DNA from: Aquanectria penicillioides
Taxonomy: Eukaryota > Ascomycota > Sordariomycetes > Hypocreales > Nectriaceae
Length of the DNA stretch: 64,000 nucleotides
Direction: 5' to 3'
Assembly: GCA_003415625.1 (NCBI GenBank)
Contig: PYIU01000003.1
Location: 2,790,001 to 2,854,000, forward strand
Shown: piece by piece, positions 36,132 to 49,324 of the stretch
How the letters are laid out: every line of letters begins with the position of its first letter
Numbering within the stretch: the first letter of the stretch is position 1
Notes under the pieces: generated by a model
Databases searched by the model: none
What the model was told of the DNA's origin: nothing
What the model saw: the letters and a program-made list of their open reading frames with translations, nothing else
Position numbers and translations under genes: made by a program

Positions 36132-38504
36132 ATGGACAAAACGCCCGCCCCCATCTTTCGCAAACAGCGCCCGCCTATCCCCTCCTCCTCGATCCCGTCG
36201 TCCTCTCCCGCCTTTGGTACCCCCGTCCATCCTCTCAAGCCCTTCACCGTCAACGCCCCGAAAGCAGCAATCCTTCCTATTATTCTCCCTCCCGCTACGC
36301 TTCGTCCCTCGCATTTCGGACATTCACCAAGAAACATTCCCTCACGCTCACATCGTCGGCGCTTCAGGAACTTGCGACCTTCATTGGCCGGCATTGTGGC
36401 TCAGGATGGCGCGAAGAAGGTCTGGCTGAACGTGTGCTCGAGGAGGTCGCCAGGAGCTGGAAAAGCTGCAATGGAGGTGTCATTGTCGAGGGTAGCAGCA
36501 AGGAGCTGCAGGGGATTCTCAAGACGCTAGAGGGAAGCATGAGCGGCGGCAGAATCGCCGGTCCAGGCAGAGGGCTTCCTCGGGGAGACAGCATGCTTGA
36601 TATCAAGGAAAACGACGTCATGAACACGAGGTTAGGAATACGTCCCAATGTTCTCACGAGAGAAGATAGCAATACCAGCTTTGGGATGTCTGGGTTGGGT
36701 GTCCAAGAAGAAATCGACGATGACGAAAAAAGCAATGATCCCAGAGCCTGGCTCAAGGTTATTGATGCACATGAGCAGCCAAGGCTAACCTACAATGTTA
36801 GCAAGAAGCATTTCGAAAGGTAAGCTTCCCTTTCCTATGATTTAGTCACGCCCAAACTGACATGTTTGAAGAGAAACCTCGACCCCTTCACTACTACCTC
36901 CGGCATCACACAAAACCACCGTTTTTCGCAACCGCTATAATGTCATCCACCAACGCCTGCTCCGCAACGAATCATTTCAAACCTCCTCTGTCTCCTCCTC
37001 CCGGAAGCGCCCTGTCGAACGCTCTCTTTCCAACCAGCAATCCCTCAAACTCACTCCCATTGCCAACCTACTTGGTCGCCATGGCAGTAACCACATGCTG
37101 CTCGGTCTGCTGGTTCTCCTTCCTACTGGAGACCTTGCCATTAGCGACTTGACGGGCACAATCGCTCTCGATCTCACCCAGACTGTTGCCATCCCTGAGG
37201 ACTCGGCCTGGTTCTGCCCTGGCATGATCGTACTAGTAGACGGCGTATACGAAGAAGAGGAAGAGTCCGTTGGCAAGGGACTGAGCGGCAGTAGCGGCGT
37301 TGGTGGAACGCTTGGCGGTCGCTTCCAGGGCTTCTTCATCGGCCAGCCCCCATGCGAAAAGCGCAAAGCGACACTGGGCATCAGCGGCCCTGACGGTGGG
37401 CAGGACCAAACAATTGGGGGCGGTTTCGGCTGGATCGATTTCCTCGGCATTGGTAGTGAGCGGGCTGTCGGCACCAAGATGCGCAGACTGGAGCGTCGAC
37501 TCTTGCATGCCCCTTCTCAGGCGAATGATGTGCCTTCTCGAGGTCGTATCGTCATTCTAGGCGAACTCAACCTTGACCAACCGCGTGCACTCCAAGCCCT
37601 GCGCAAGATACTCTCCATCTACGCCGCCGAGCCCGAGGGTTCCTCTCCACTGTCTTTCGTGGTAACTGGCAACTTCACCCAACACGCCGTCATGGCTCGG
37701 GGTGGCAGCGGCGGCAGCATAGAGTACAAGGAATATTTTGACGCCCTGGCGTCAGCCCTTGGTGATTTCCCTACCCTCCTTCAGTCCTCAACATTCATCT
37801 TCGTTCCCGGCGACAACGACGGGTGGGTTTCCTCCTTTACAGCCGGTGCCTCGGTCCCTCTACCCCGGAAGTCCGTCCCGGATATGTTCACATCTCGCAT
37901 TCGCCGTGCCTTTGCCACTGCCAATGCTGAAGCTGGCGGGAAATCCGACGGATCTGCCATCTGGACATCTAACCCCAGCAGACTCACCCTCTTCGGCCCC
38001 AACCATGAACTCGTTCTGTTCAGGGACGACCTCTCGGCACGTCTAAGACGCACATCCGTTCGTCTAAAACCCAAGGACGCCAACACCGAACCCACCGACG
38101 AGCCATCTACCCAACAACCCGAACCCACTCAAGAGGCTCCGGCTTCTGAGCCTATGGATCTCGACAATACTGTCACCGAGGATCCCTCTACCTCGTCATC
38201 TATGCCATACGACACCCACACAGCTCAGAAGCTAGTCAAGACTCTCCTCGACCAAGGGTACCTTGCCCCCTTCCGGCAAACCACCCGTCCCGTTCACTGG
38301 GACTATTCAACTGCGCTGCACTTGTATCCTCTACCTACGGCAATGGTCCTGGTGGACACCACGGCGCCAACCTTCTGCATCACGTACGAAGGGTGCCATG
38401 TCATGAACCCTAGCAGTGTGCTTGTTCCGGGACGCAAGGGCGTTGGCCGCTGGATCGAATACGAAGTTGGTCGGCAGGGCATGTTGAGGGAGTGCACGTT
38501 CTAA
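36132..38504 (+). CDS. DPB2: DNA polymerase epsilon subunit B (one frameshift)
   Basis: Exons 36132-36819 and 36872-38504. Dpb2 is the essential second subunit of DNA polymerase epsilon, linking the leading-strand polymerase to the CMG helicase. The N-terminus MDKTPAPIFRKQRPP is typical of filamentous fungi; then a helical N-terminal domain (TFTKKHSLTLTSSALQELATFIG), an OB-type region around LTPIANLLGRHGSNHMLLGLLV, and the inactive phosphodiesterase domain beginning GRIVILGELNLDQPRALQALRKIL and containing TFIFVPGDND. The last third carries an acidic/Pro/Thr linker (about 38,080-38,200) before the final domain. The frame breaks at 36,306-36,308: LRP-LAFRTFTKK needs CCCC where CCC is present. 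One added base gives 2,322 nt, 773 aa. Confidence 0.93.
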
Positions 38505-38848
38505 GCTAATACGAGTGAGGGGCACTGGTTGAAAAGCGATAAATAGGCGTGAATGGTGTAATATAAGGTAATGATAGTCATGAGTTGAACATTTGCAAAC
38601 GGGCCAGAACAGCTACGGCATGTATGGGTATATAGATGATAAAATGATTGTTGCACGCAAACTTTGAATCAAAAACCCTTTGTGTGGTTCAATGGATTCC
38701 ATATGTATATAACAAAAATCAAGCAAAGTCGCTCCGTATAGTATCAAACCCCGGTTTTGTTCATATTTGAGGTCAAACTCCTTGACAAGATGAAAGGAAA
38801 AAATATACATGAACCAACTCCAACCCCAGCAGAGCCAAGACGTGGTTT
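38505..38848. other. Convergent intergenic region between DPB2 and the BRE4-like gene
   Basis: AT-rich 344-bp region with likely 3' UTRs of both genes. No gene is supported. Confidence 0.5.
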
Positions 38849-41800
38849 TTATTGCAGCAGCAAAGACTCCTCGTGCAAAACGCCAAACAATCCCTCAATC
38901 TCGGTCCTCACCTTGTTTAACTCGGCCGCAACCTGGAGCGTCACAAGTGTGTATGCGTACAGCAGCGCATAGTCCCTCTCCTCCACGGCAACGACGTTGC
39001 CGTTGCCGACCAATTCTGCACCCATGTGTTCTTTACGGAACTGGTGGATCTTGCCTAAAAGACGATCCTTGTTGTTTTCGACGGTAGGGATGGCGTCAGT
39101 CAGGGGGTATTCCAGCATAATGCACGAAGCCAGGACCTGAAAGACGTGGCAGATGCGCTCGCAGAGACGGGTTCTTTCATAGGACGTAAATTCTAGCAGT
39201 GCTCGCTCTCCATCGGAAAGATTTCCGCGTTTCTGCGTAATCAGGCGCATGGCATAGAAGCCATCGAGAATGTGTTTTGTTGAACGCAAAATTCGACTGT
39301 AAGCAACATCAGGGAAAGGTCCACGAAGTTCAAACTCGGATTTCGCAGAGTTCCTTAGGCTTTCAAGCTTAAAGGCTAGTCATAAAGTCAGCGGCATTCT
39401 TAGCATCAAGAACGAGGGTGTTAACATACCATATCGCTGCAAAGCAGCTTGCTCGCCCTCTCGCATGTAGTCCTGGGTGTTGTTGCTGTGCAGGGATACA
39501 GTCAGGGGACCTCGCTTCCAGATGAGACCCATTTGGAGATAAAGGACAGAGAGTCCTTCTCTGAACTTGCGTCGGGCTGAGATGGGCCACAGAAGTCGAC
39601 AGATTATAACACCCCACAAGATGCCAAGCGTGACTGAAACAACTCGATGGAAGGCAATATCAAAGATTAGTGGATTCGAGCCACCTTCGTCGTCGTCATC
39701 GTCGTCGACTGATTGCGAGATGCTATATGCGTAGAGCGTACTCACGTTGTACGCCAATAAGGCAGTCCTTCCCAAGGGGGCATTCTTGATTGCCAGGATC
39801 CAGTAGAAGTTGCCCAAGGCCACAAGGCCGCCTAAGAAAACGAGGGTAATTCCATTTCCCTGGCTCACTGTCCACGCAGTGACAGAGCATGCGGCGCCGA
39901 TGACAGTGCCTTTAAATCTAGAAGTTCCAGTCGTGTTTGCAGCCCCGGTCGTCATACCGCTAACGATCATGAAGGACAGGAGACCCCATTCGCCTCTCCA
40001 TTTCTGGTAGATGGGCCGTGTGGATGGAATAAAAGCGAACATTGCCCAAAGGAAAGCGCCAATTCCGACCTTTAGACCAAACAGGATATCGTCTCGCACC
40101 AAAAATCTCGAAATGTTGAGGATTTTCTCCGAGAATCCTCGCTTGAACTTGCTCGCTTGCGGTGCTGCGTCCCAGCTGAAAGTATCTCTGCGTTTGACCA
40201 TTGTATCGGGGATGCCCTTGGGGACCTGTGACTTGCGAAGTCTCTTGACGGGTTCCTTCGGGATCAAGCTCTCAGTTTCCGGGTCGTCGAGGGGATACTG
40301 CCTAGATCGCGTTCCCCTAAATAAACCAAGGTGCTCCCAGAACTTGAGCCAACCCCAGGATCTTTTCCCGCCCTCAGTAGTATACTTCAGATCTTCCAGC
40401 ACATCCAGGTACGCATCTGTCTCTTCAGCAACTGCCTGCAAACTGAATGAGAAGTGTCCGCAAGCAGAAGCCACCTCTTCGATATCAGCTTGGATTTTCT
40501 CAGATCTCGCCCGTCCCAGTTGGATGATCCGATACAGCTCTTGCAGTGCATCGGCCCTGGCACTATCGTAAAGATTTAGGGCATCTCGAAGACTGTCACG
40601 TAGCTGCTCGTTGACGGTAATGTCAGTATTAAGGTCCTTCCCAAACGCAGGCTCTCGAAGGATCTCTGAGAGTGTATGCGCAAGCGATTTGATAGATGGT
40701 CCAAGCAGCTCAATGAAAACTGCAAAGATATCTGATGGTGCCTGGAAAATTGGTTCCATATCAAGGGCAGAGTCGGACTTGTTCTTGTTCATCTGGCGTT
40801 CTTCCTCACTCTCCCCAGATTCCTCAATTACAGAGAGGCCATTCGAGAAATCATCCAGGATTGAAGAGGTCGCCCGGTTCAAGGTAGGGGAAAATCTAGA
40901 TGATGAGGGCGATAAGAATCCATCTCCATCCCCAAAGGATGGGACTTCTCGAAGGAGAGTGAACTGGTTTTCGAGGGAGCTTCTTAGGCCTCCGATAGCC
41001 TGTGACAAGCCCTCGATGGATCTGACGAGACGCCTATCAAGCGCGTAGATTGTCTCTCTTCCAAGGAAGTAATGTTCAAACTTTGCCTCTCGGAGCATGC
41101 CGTTCATCTTAGCGTATGCGCTGTTATATCTCATTGACACCTGTGAGTACTCAGAAGACCAAGCATCATCTTCGAGTCCAGATATAAAGCCCTTTGTGAT
41201 AGATGAAAGCTTGTCGCCGAGGGATGTTGCCCCCGCCATGATTGAGCCCCGTAGCACACACCTTGCTGACACACGCCAAACGAGAACATTGACAGCAGTG
41301 GTGCAGGTGATTCCAATAACCAGCATTTTGAGTACCTGCACAATCTTGTCGTCGTCAAAGTAACCGCCGTGAACAGCTTCCTCCTTCGTGATGATAGAGA
41401 TGATAGCAATAGAGCACAAGGTCGTGCCAACGTTGACCAAAGGGTTGTTGAGCTTTTGCTTGACCCATCCCACAAACCCCAATCCCAACCCAATGCACAC
41501 AAATAGGATAAGGCTGTGAGCTGCTGCCGGAATTCCCAGTTGTGTTCGGAAGAGAACAGCAATGCTCATTGAAAGGAGCGATACAATTGCGGCGTAAGCA
41601 ACGGCGATAACAGCGATGAGGGAAGCTTCCAACATGGATCCGACAGTTCGAGCAGGGAGAAAATAAACGGTTATAGTTGCTGTAATATGCTTTCCATCTC
41701 TATTACCGAGAAACTTCGAAAGCGGTGGGAGAAAGGTGCCCATGCTGCCAATGATGTATGCGAGCGTGCACTTGAGGACGCCATGGCCCTCGTCGGTCTG

Positions 41801-42145
41801 CAGCCATGCCCATGCCAGGATGGCAGCGATTTTGATGTTGTGCAAGGCGATATTTAGGCGTTCTTTGTTCGTTTCGGCGTCCCGGAGAGACTGGTACCTG
41901 GACGGAGCTCCCGCGGCGGGGTTTTCGGAGGTGCGTAGAGAGAATTCCTGTCTCGATCGCTCTCCTGTTCGAGGGATGATGAAGGTCCCATTTCTAAGTT
42001 TCTGCGCCAATGCATTAGTGGGAGGCTCTCAATAAGGTGTTTTCATGGTCAGCAGGCAGCGAAAGACAGTAGATGCCCGTACCATTCGTTGCGATGGCCG
42101 CCTGGGAGGCCAGACGGCCGTTGAAGAGCTCGCAGTCGGGCTCAT
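38849..42145 (-). CDS. BRE4/fusaric-acid-resistance-like (FUSC/ArAE) membrane protein
   Basis: Exons 42145-42083, 42001-39430 and 39375-38849, 3,162 nt, 1,053 aa, with exact phase and no break. The protein has two clusters of membrane segments, one near the N-terminus (from about IKIAAILAWAWL through LGLGFVGWV) and one in the middle (from LFGLKVGIGAFLWAMFAFI through VTLGILWGVIICRLL). Between them is a long soluble region with a Ser-rich patch, and a helical cytosolic C-terminal domain follows. This architecture fits fungal Bre4-type proteins of the aromatic-acid exporter/FUSC superfamily, thought to be pumps or transporters; the substrate is unknown. The start in the short first exon is inferred from splice signals (GTACGG...CTAATG...GCAG). 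Notable is an Asp run (SVDDDDDDEGG, about 39,685-39,715) in a loop between membrane segments. Confidence 0.88.
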
Positions 42146-43868
42146 GGCTCCTTCGCGTCACCTTGCTGGTTGGAAGGATTCTTCGTTTCCTGTGATCTTC
42201 ATCCTCTGAGGGTCACGGCTTCATGGGAGAAGCAGAAACAACCGCCGTGAGTCGGTATCGGGCGCGACGGATTGCGACGGTGGGCACGTCACGTCGTGAC
42301 TGCGCTGGATACCAAGGCCGAGGAGGATGTCTCACAATTGGGTTGTTGTCAGCGGCTGATCCTTTGTTTCGGTGCATGACGCTGCGTCCGCTGTCTTAGC
42401 GCTGCCTCGCTGAGCCCAGGTGGAGACGAGCACACACCCGGACGGAATGGAGATTGGAGGCTAGACCAGCCTGCCAAGTAACGGCCCGCCTATTCGGCGC
42501 TGTTATGGTTGTTGGCGCCACCCTTTCAGCGCGCCTACCCGCCTGTATTACAGTGGGTGCAGTAGCTCTACGGAGATTATTTGCTGTCAAAATCCTCGTT
42601 TATTGTGACACCGCGTTGCATTTGGGGCCCCTCTGCTTTGTATCCGTGTTGCGCAAAACGGACGGATTGAGATCCCTTCTTCGCACAGATCACCCGTGCT
42701 TTTTATTGATAAGTATCAATGGCAATGCCAGATGAGCGCGTTGTATTCGTCCGACTAATCCTTGCGACCCCTACCCCAAGGCCAGGGCCGTCAACGGTAG
42801 GACCCTCCCAGGCTACGATCCTGGGTACCATTCATTCCTCGCTTCCATCCCTGAATACGGCATCTCGGTCTGGAAAACGTCTTTCAGAGACGGACCGCCC
42901 GTGTGATGTACATGTACCTGGTAGTTGCGAATATAGAGTGGGTTAGGTTGAGAGATAAGTCACTGGTCATCTGTTGAAATGTCACCTGCGTCTGGTCGTG
43001 GGGGCCCGGCCGCTTCGCATTCATCATGGGCCTCGACTCGAGGGCTGAATGTGCCCAGGACGAGAAGGACCCTGTTCCTCCAGCAAGATATTCCCGGCTT
43101 ATTTTCACGAGGAGAAAACATTGCAGGAATTCGGATAAATAATGCACAAACGGGTTAAGTGCATCCCAGGCACCTGGCACCTGGCACTTTATTTTAGTAG
43201 AGCTCTCTTTGGCTCAGTCCCCATATTCTGGACCAAAGGAATGCAAGTTTGTTTGTTTATGGAAGCAAGGCACATGACTTTGTATGTCTGAAAGAATGAC
43301 AATGTATCTGCGCAACACTAGCTCCATGACATTCCATATCTACAGTATAGCAGTCTTTGTTCAATCACACATATTGACTCTGCGCTAAGATGCGGCTATG
43401 ACACCAAGCCCACATGTTAAAATCGCGCGCTTCATTGGCGATGGCCGGGTTCCTCCATGTTTGGTCAAACTATCCAGGATCCCCTCTTCCAATTCCCGTG
43501 GAATACCCTTGATCAATTACCCAGCGCCAACCGGTGAGATGATTAGACCCGATATCCCTCACTGTTAGTGAATAGACCGTGGCAGTTAGCGGCCAGTGAA
43601 CGAACCGGATAGTGGCTTTCCGTCTTAGCCCGTCCCGAGTTCAGACGTCCCCACCCCGAGAGTCGTAGCCGTGGTTTCGTGGTTGAACCCGCAGCCCAAC
43701 TATCTCCTCACTTAGCAACAACCAACCAAGATACGACGACAAACTCATTCGCCCGTCGATAAAGGACAATTACCTTTTAGTGAGGCCATCTCAAGATTGA
43801 TAACTGTTTCTCGGGACTTCAATTCCTTTGGACAGGTCCTAGGTCATTCGCTCCCCGCTTCGGCTTCT
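42146..43868. other. Divergent intergenic region, no gene
   Basis: About 1.7 kb of upstream DNA for two divergent genes. A few chance frames only. In the HAD gene's frame an earlier ATG at 43,797 would add 24 residues. Confidence 0.45.
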
Positions 43869-44829
43869 ATGCGCCGTTTCCTCTCCACCATGGCTTCGTC
43901 CGCTCCCAAACAGTTCGTGCCCCTGAAACAGGGTCCCCATAGCCTGCCAGCCGGAGTACCCAAGCTCAGAGGTGTGGTTTTTGATATGGATGGTACACTT
44001 TGGTAAGTGAGATATTCTCTCACATTGTGTTCCAACGTGGTCTGTCTGGCCTTGAGTCACCTACCCTATACATCTTCAGTCTATTCCATATCGCCCCGAG
44101 TCCTGAGTCCTGAGGGACTACATTCTGCGGCTTACGGTCTTCCCACTTACTCTTCATCTTTGATATGAATTCTGTTCATTCCTTTTTACTAGCTCTATTT
44201 GTTTGGTCTCATGAGTGTAGTCTAATCACGGGCAGTATACCGCAAACATACATGTTTGGAGAAATGAGAGCTGCGCTCGGTATCACCAAGGCCATTGACA
44301 TCCTCGAACACATTGAATCGCTCCCGGCAGACCAGCAGCACGTCGCCCATGAATCTATCCGTCACATCGAGCGGGAGGCCATGAAGTCACAGACGCCTCA
44401 ACCAGGCCTCAACACTCTGATGGACTATCTCGACTCCAAAGGCATCCCCAAGGCCATCTGCACTCGCAACTTTGATGTTCCCGTCAAGAACCTACTTGAC
44501 AAGTTCCTGGCAGACTCTCACTTCCACCCCGTCGTGACTCGAGACTTCCGCCCCCCAAGCCTGACCCTGCAGGGATTTTGCACATCGCCAAGAACTGGGG
44601 TCTGGAGAACGATGCAGGATCTGTTGACGCTTCTGGGCTCATCATGGTGGGCGACTCGATTGATGACATGACCGCGGGACGCAAGGCAGGTGCTGCTACA
44701 GTCCTTTTGGTCAATGATGTGAACCGCGCCCTGGCGGAACATGCGCACACCGATATGGTGATTCGAACACTGGATGAACTGGTTGATATTCTGGAACATG
44801 GGTTTGTTGGACGGGAAATCGATGAGTAG
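43869..44829 (+). CDS. HAD-superfamily hydrolase (one frameshift)
   Basis: Exons 43869-44002 and 44236-44829. HAD phosphatases use an aspartate nucleophile: motif I is GVVFDMDGTL, split by the intron just after GTL. A helical cap follows (MFGEMRAALGITKAIDILEHI...), then motif II/III (GIPKAICTRNFD and DFRPPKPDPAG) and motif IV GDSIDDMTAGRKAGAATVLL. Substrate is unknown; the cap type suggests a small-molecule phosphatase. The first residues, MRRFLSTMASSAPKQ, could act as a weak mitochondrial presequence. The frame breaks at 44,551-44,556 (six C): the motif III lysine in RPPKPDPAG needs seven. One base added gives 729 nt, 242 aa. The 233-nt intron is long for this genome. Confidence 0.9.
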
Positions 44830-45317
44830 AGCTAACTAATCGCCACTCACCAGTAACTGTTGGTAAAAAAACACAAAAAAACTGCACATTTTCATCAAGG
44901 AGAAAGCTCATGTCCTGTAGAGAACCTCGATGCAACGCAAAGAAAAGGGCTCCAGGCCAAACTAGATACTCAAACACAGATTCATTTCATCTACCTTTCC
45001 TATATGGTCCAGTTACTATCCGAGGCCGTCTCCTACAAGGCAAGACACACAACTTCAGAATGTGAACTGGAGCGGACCACTGTCTCTCAGAGCGTCAGTG
45101 ATGTGTGCCGGCCCAGGTCATTGGAACGAGACTAGATATGCAGTGATTCGAATCCGATGACCTCCGTAAAGGTCACGATAAACAACGTGAAACATTGCGC
45201 CGAGATATGCTAAACGAACATCAGAGGATCAAGCCGCTGGTTTCAATGTGTGCGGTAACGGGTCAAAGAAGGCAAGTACTTTTGCAAGACACTCCGATGC
45301 TTGGGTGATGGGGGCCC
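44830..45317. other. Convergent intergenic region between the HAD gene and the MAPKK
   Basis: 488 bp holding the two 3' UTRs. No gene is supported. Confidence 0.5.
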
Positions 45318-47030
45318 CTATACACCATAGCCCGGGTTCGGCGGTAGTCCAAACGTTGCTTGTCTCCGGTTCTCCCTTCGCAGCTCGTCCGGAGTTTCCT
45401 TTCGGGGCGGAGGAGGAGGGAGCGGTCCACCGGGGGGAGCGGGACGCACGGGAAGACTGAAGGTAGGGGCATGGGCGCTGACAGGGCCGGCACTATCGGG
45501 GTAACCAGCCACCTTGGGTATCGAGTTTGCTGAGGTGACTCGTGGTCCGAGTCCGGGGTGTGCGGAAGCTGGCGTGCGGCTTGAGCCCATTCCGTTGCGG
45601 GTAGGGGAACGGCTCTGGTGCGAACCGTATTGATCTCGAGGTGAGACGATTCCAGCCCCTGCGATGGGAATCTCGCCTGATGTGGGTGTATGGACGGCTC
45701 GGTCCTCGTTCTGGTTTTGGTAGGTTGGAGAGTCGCTCGAGCGGAGAAGGTCTTGGGTTGCTGGCGAGAGCTGAGGTGCCAGGTGGGATTTACGGTTGTC
45801 TCGCTCCATCATGCCCACAGCCCACTCCCTAAGATCGACAGGGGTTCTCTTGGCTGCTTGAACGAATGGATCGCGATCCTGCTACTATTAGTACTCGGAC
45901 ATCAGTGAGGCAGGCATGTGAATTGACCACTTACAAATAGTTCCTGAGGAGTTGGTCGAAGTTCTGGCTCCTTGTAAAGACACTTCTCAATCATGTCCTC
46001 CAAAATGCTGGGGAAAGCATCGCTCTGGGGCAATTTGGGAGCGGGCTCGTGGACAATCTGCTGTAGAAGGTCCAGGATACCAGCCGGCGCACCGTCTCCA
46101 TCCGAAAGCTGTTCGCTTGCAGCAAAGGGGAATTTGCCAATAGCCAGCTCCATAATACTTAGACCAAAACTCCAGACATCTGACTTGACTGTGTACTTCT
46201 CTCCCTGAATTCTTTCAGGGGCCATGTAAGTTGAAGTACCAACGAAAGTGTCGGCGATGGAGTTGATGAGCTCGCCAGAGACACCAAAATCACAAAGCTT
46301 GATGTGTCCTCGAGAGTTAACAAGAATGTTTGATGGCTTGATGTCTCGGTGCATGATGTGGTGTTTGGTGTAGAGATATGTCAAACCGCCAAGTGTGGCC
46401 TCGGCGATCTTGCCCAGGACATCTACGCGAACGGGACCAAAGACCCTCGAAACACGATCCAGGGAGCTGTGCGGCCCATGTTAGTTCAAAATGCCCCTCC
46501 TTTTCTTTTCAAAAACACCATGACGAAGAAGCTTACCCGACGTCCATATACTCCATACACATGATGACGTCGTTGTTGGGATTCAGGAAAGCGCCGTAAA
46601 ATGTGACGATATAGTCGGAGTGACATCCGTGCATGATTTGAAGCTCTCGAACGATTCGCTTTCGCATCTCTCTCTTGGCCTCGACGTGGATCACCTAATA
46701 ATCCGTAAGCTTGTGGGAAGGGATCGGCGAAGCTGTTCAAAAGCATACCTTGCGGGCCATGATGGTTCCCGTCGTCAGGTGCTTGACCTTGCTGACAGTT
46801 CCTCCATTACCGGAGCCCAGCTCCTTCAAAATCTCGAGGTCCTCGGGCCTCAGATCCAACTTGTATTCGATGCCGATCTCCAACTGGCCATCTTTGCCAG
46901 TGTCTTCCCGGCCCGTATCGAAGTCATGTCGGCTGTTCTCGGCGGTTGGTGGGGGTTTGGGAGCAGCCTTGAGGGCGAGGCCCTTGACGTTTTTGCGCTT
47001 CATGGAGCGCGGAGCAAAAGGGTCGGCCAT
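45318..47030 (-). CDS. STE7: MAP kinase kinase, Ste7/Fuz7-like
   Basis: Exons 47030-46749, 46694-46537, 46466-45935 and 45878-45318, 1,533 nt, 510 aa, intact. The N-terminus MADPFAPRSMKRKNVKGLAL is typical of the filamentous-fungal MAPKK that activates the Fus3/Kss1-type MAPK (mating, hyphal fusion, infection structures). Kinase motifs: Gly loop GSGNGGTVSK (about 72-81), catalytic K94, HRDIKPSN, DFG, and an activation loop with Ser and Thr at MAPKK spacing in NSIADTFVGTSTYMAPE. A basic MAPK-docking-like KRKNVKGL motif lies at 11-18. The C-terminal tail (about 150 residues) is Pro/Ser-rich and contains a polyproline PLPPPPPRK, a possible SH3 or profilin ligand. Assignment to Ste7 rather than Mkk1 or Pbs2 rests on the N-terminal block. 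Confidence 0.9.
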
Positions 47031-49324
47031 GGTGGAAAAGGGGCGCGAAGAGCCTCGCTTGATGAGATGTGTCTGTGTCGACTACCAGGCGTTGCGATGC
47101 CTTGGTTTGGCTCAGAGTTAGACCAACCGGGCGGTGGCGGGCGTTCCCCGCGATGAGGGAAAGTGCGGCGATGGACGAGGGACGGACAGCAGCTCTCAAG
47201 AGCGTAGAAATATGTGCAGCGATACACAGAGGCGGAAGGCTGACCAACTTCCGTGGCCCGTGGGACTGAGACTACAACGATCGGGGTGACTGGATGGGTC
47301 GAGATTCCCGGCCGGATGCTGCAGGCGGAGGACTTGGTTAAAGCGTAGGCGAGACGAGCTGCAGCGACGAGTCGGGGGCGTCGCTGAGGTTGGGTTACAG
47401 CGGGGATGGGCCAGACGCTCTTTTCCCGGTGGAGAATGTCAGATGCGAGACTGAGGGGCCAGGGACTTATTGCAGGAGGCCAGGTCGGTCGCGGAGATGG
47501 TTTTCAGGACGGAGCGGAGCTTCGCTGAAGAAAGCACTACGGGTGAGTGTCGTCTATCACGGATGGTGGTTGCGCTTGTTCGGGGTCAGGGCGGGGTTCG
47601 TCCACGATAACGTGATGGGAGTGGCTGGCGTTGGCGCTGGACTGTACCAAGGCAGGTAGGGACGGTAGGCAGGTAGGCACCGTTGGTAGGTACTTGGGAC
47701 TTGAGCGGACAGTGAGCGGAGTTGGAGGCGCAACACAGGCAAACGCAGCGGAACCGCGCAGCAGACAGCAGCAACGGCGGCAGAAGGAGACAAGGCTGGC
47801 GGCAGAAGCTACAGATTGAAATAAAGGAGCGGGCTCATACGGTGCTTTTTAAACGATGACCAAGAGAAGTGAGGGCTCGGCGGGTTGGGATCGCAGGTGG
47901 GCCTTGCGTCTGGGCCCTTCTGGGGGATTCAATCAAAGGAGTCAGGACCTCAACGCATAATCGCGTCGAGTTAAGGCCCAAGGAGGCGATTGAGGGCCCT
48001 GGTCACTGGTCGTTGGTCGGTGGCTCGCCGCCGGTTGCTCGACGCGAACGCTGGACGCTGGTCGCTGGATGGCGGTGATGGCGCTCGGGGCTTAGTGGCG
48101 GACCACTCGGGCTCGGCCGTCTCAGGTCGGCAGGGCTATGAGTTCTCACTATTTGATACGACAGCTCAGTCCTCTATTATTTGCGCCGAGGAATGCAATT
48201 ATTCAGGATTATGGTGGCTTGCTTTCTGGGACGCTTGGCCGTGTGAGCCGGACACCACCACTTGGGCACCATGGATGCTGGGTCTCGTACAAGCGTCATG
48301 TCGCCTCGACACAATGTGATGTTCTGCCTGTCTCAAAGGGCACTGCCGCTTCTCTGATTGGCCAGGGCCTGAGCCTATCCAGTCAGCACGGATGCCCAAA
48401 CCACGAATGCACCTCCAGGGACACGCATGGAGCATCACTGGGGCATGCCCCTTGGCGATGCTTGGCTACGCTTGGCTGCACTTTGCTCCCCAGGCGCTTA
48501 GACGGGTTCCAGAACCTGCGTCATGTAAATGGATAGGGGAGGTGGAGGAGCGGCCATGATATGGATGGGATGATTGCCCGGAGCAAGGATTGCCAAATAA
48601 CCTTGAACAAGATCGGGATTCAAGATGACAAAAATTGTCATCCCCAGGGGGGATCGGACTTACGGTTCAACTGTGCCAAATCAGTACGAGGGGGAAGTAT
48701 CGATGAATGTCTACAGCACTACTGCAGGAGACCTCATCCCGCATAAAACACCAACGACGGGGTCACTCCCTGAGTTGCCGTATCATGAATCGAAAAACTG
48801 TAACACCTGCACACCTGCATAGACACCATGTGGCATGACAAGGAACAAAGTCCTCAATGCTGTTTCCAAGTTGCCGATGGACCCTGCTGCAGCCACTATT
48901 CCAGGAGCTCGCTCACGGGTCAGAGCCTGAGTGAGATTGGGGATTGATTACCTAAGAAACGTCTAGTGTGCACGTGTACGTACCCTGCCCCCTTCCGCCA
49001 CTAGGTGGCTGTCATGGAAACTCTCACAATGTTCTCGGAGCCGGAATATTAAATATCCACCAAGCCCCTGCCAGTCGCGACGAGGCTGAACGTGTGTCTT
49101 GAGCTGCGCTCGTCCAAAAAATCCGTGAGAGCAGGAGGTGCCTAAACAGACCTTCTCCCACGCCCTTTCTCTTATTTCACCTTCTTCTTTCTTTTGATCG
49201 CTTGTCTGTGCTTGGAAAGGCTCTTTCGGCGATCTTGTCGATATTCGAACTTTTGGACAATCGACCGTCCTAGGTGATCCTATAGGTGTTGTTTGCTGCG
49301 CGACAGCTTTCGCGGACCGTCAAG
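47031..49324. other. Divergent region between the MAPKK and SPT6, no gene
   Basis: About 2.3 kb of upstream DNA for two genes. It has GGTAGG-type short motifs (about 47,650-47,695) and no convincing coding region. Confidence 0.45.
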
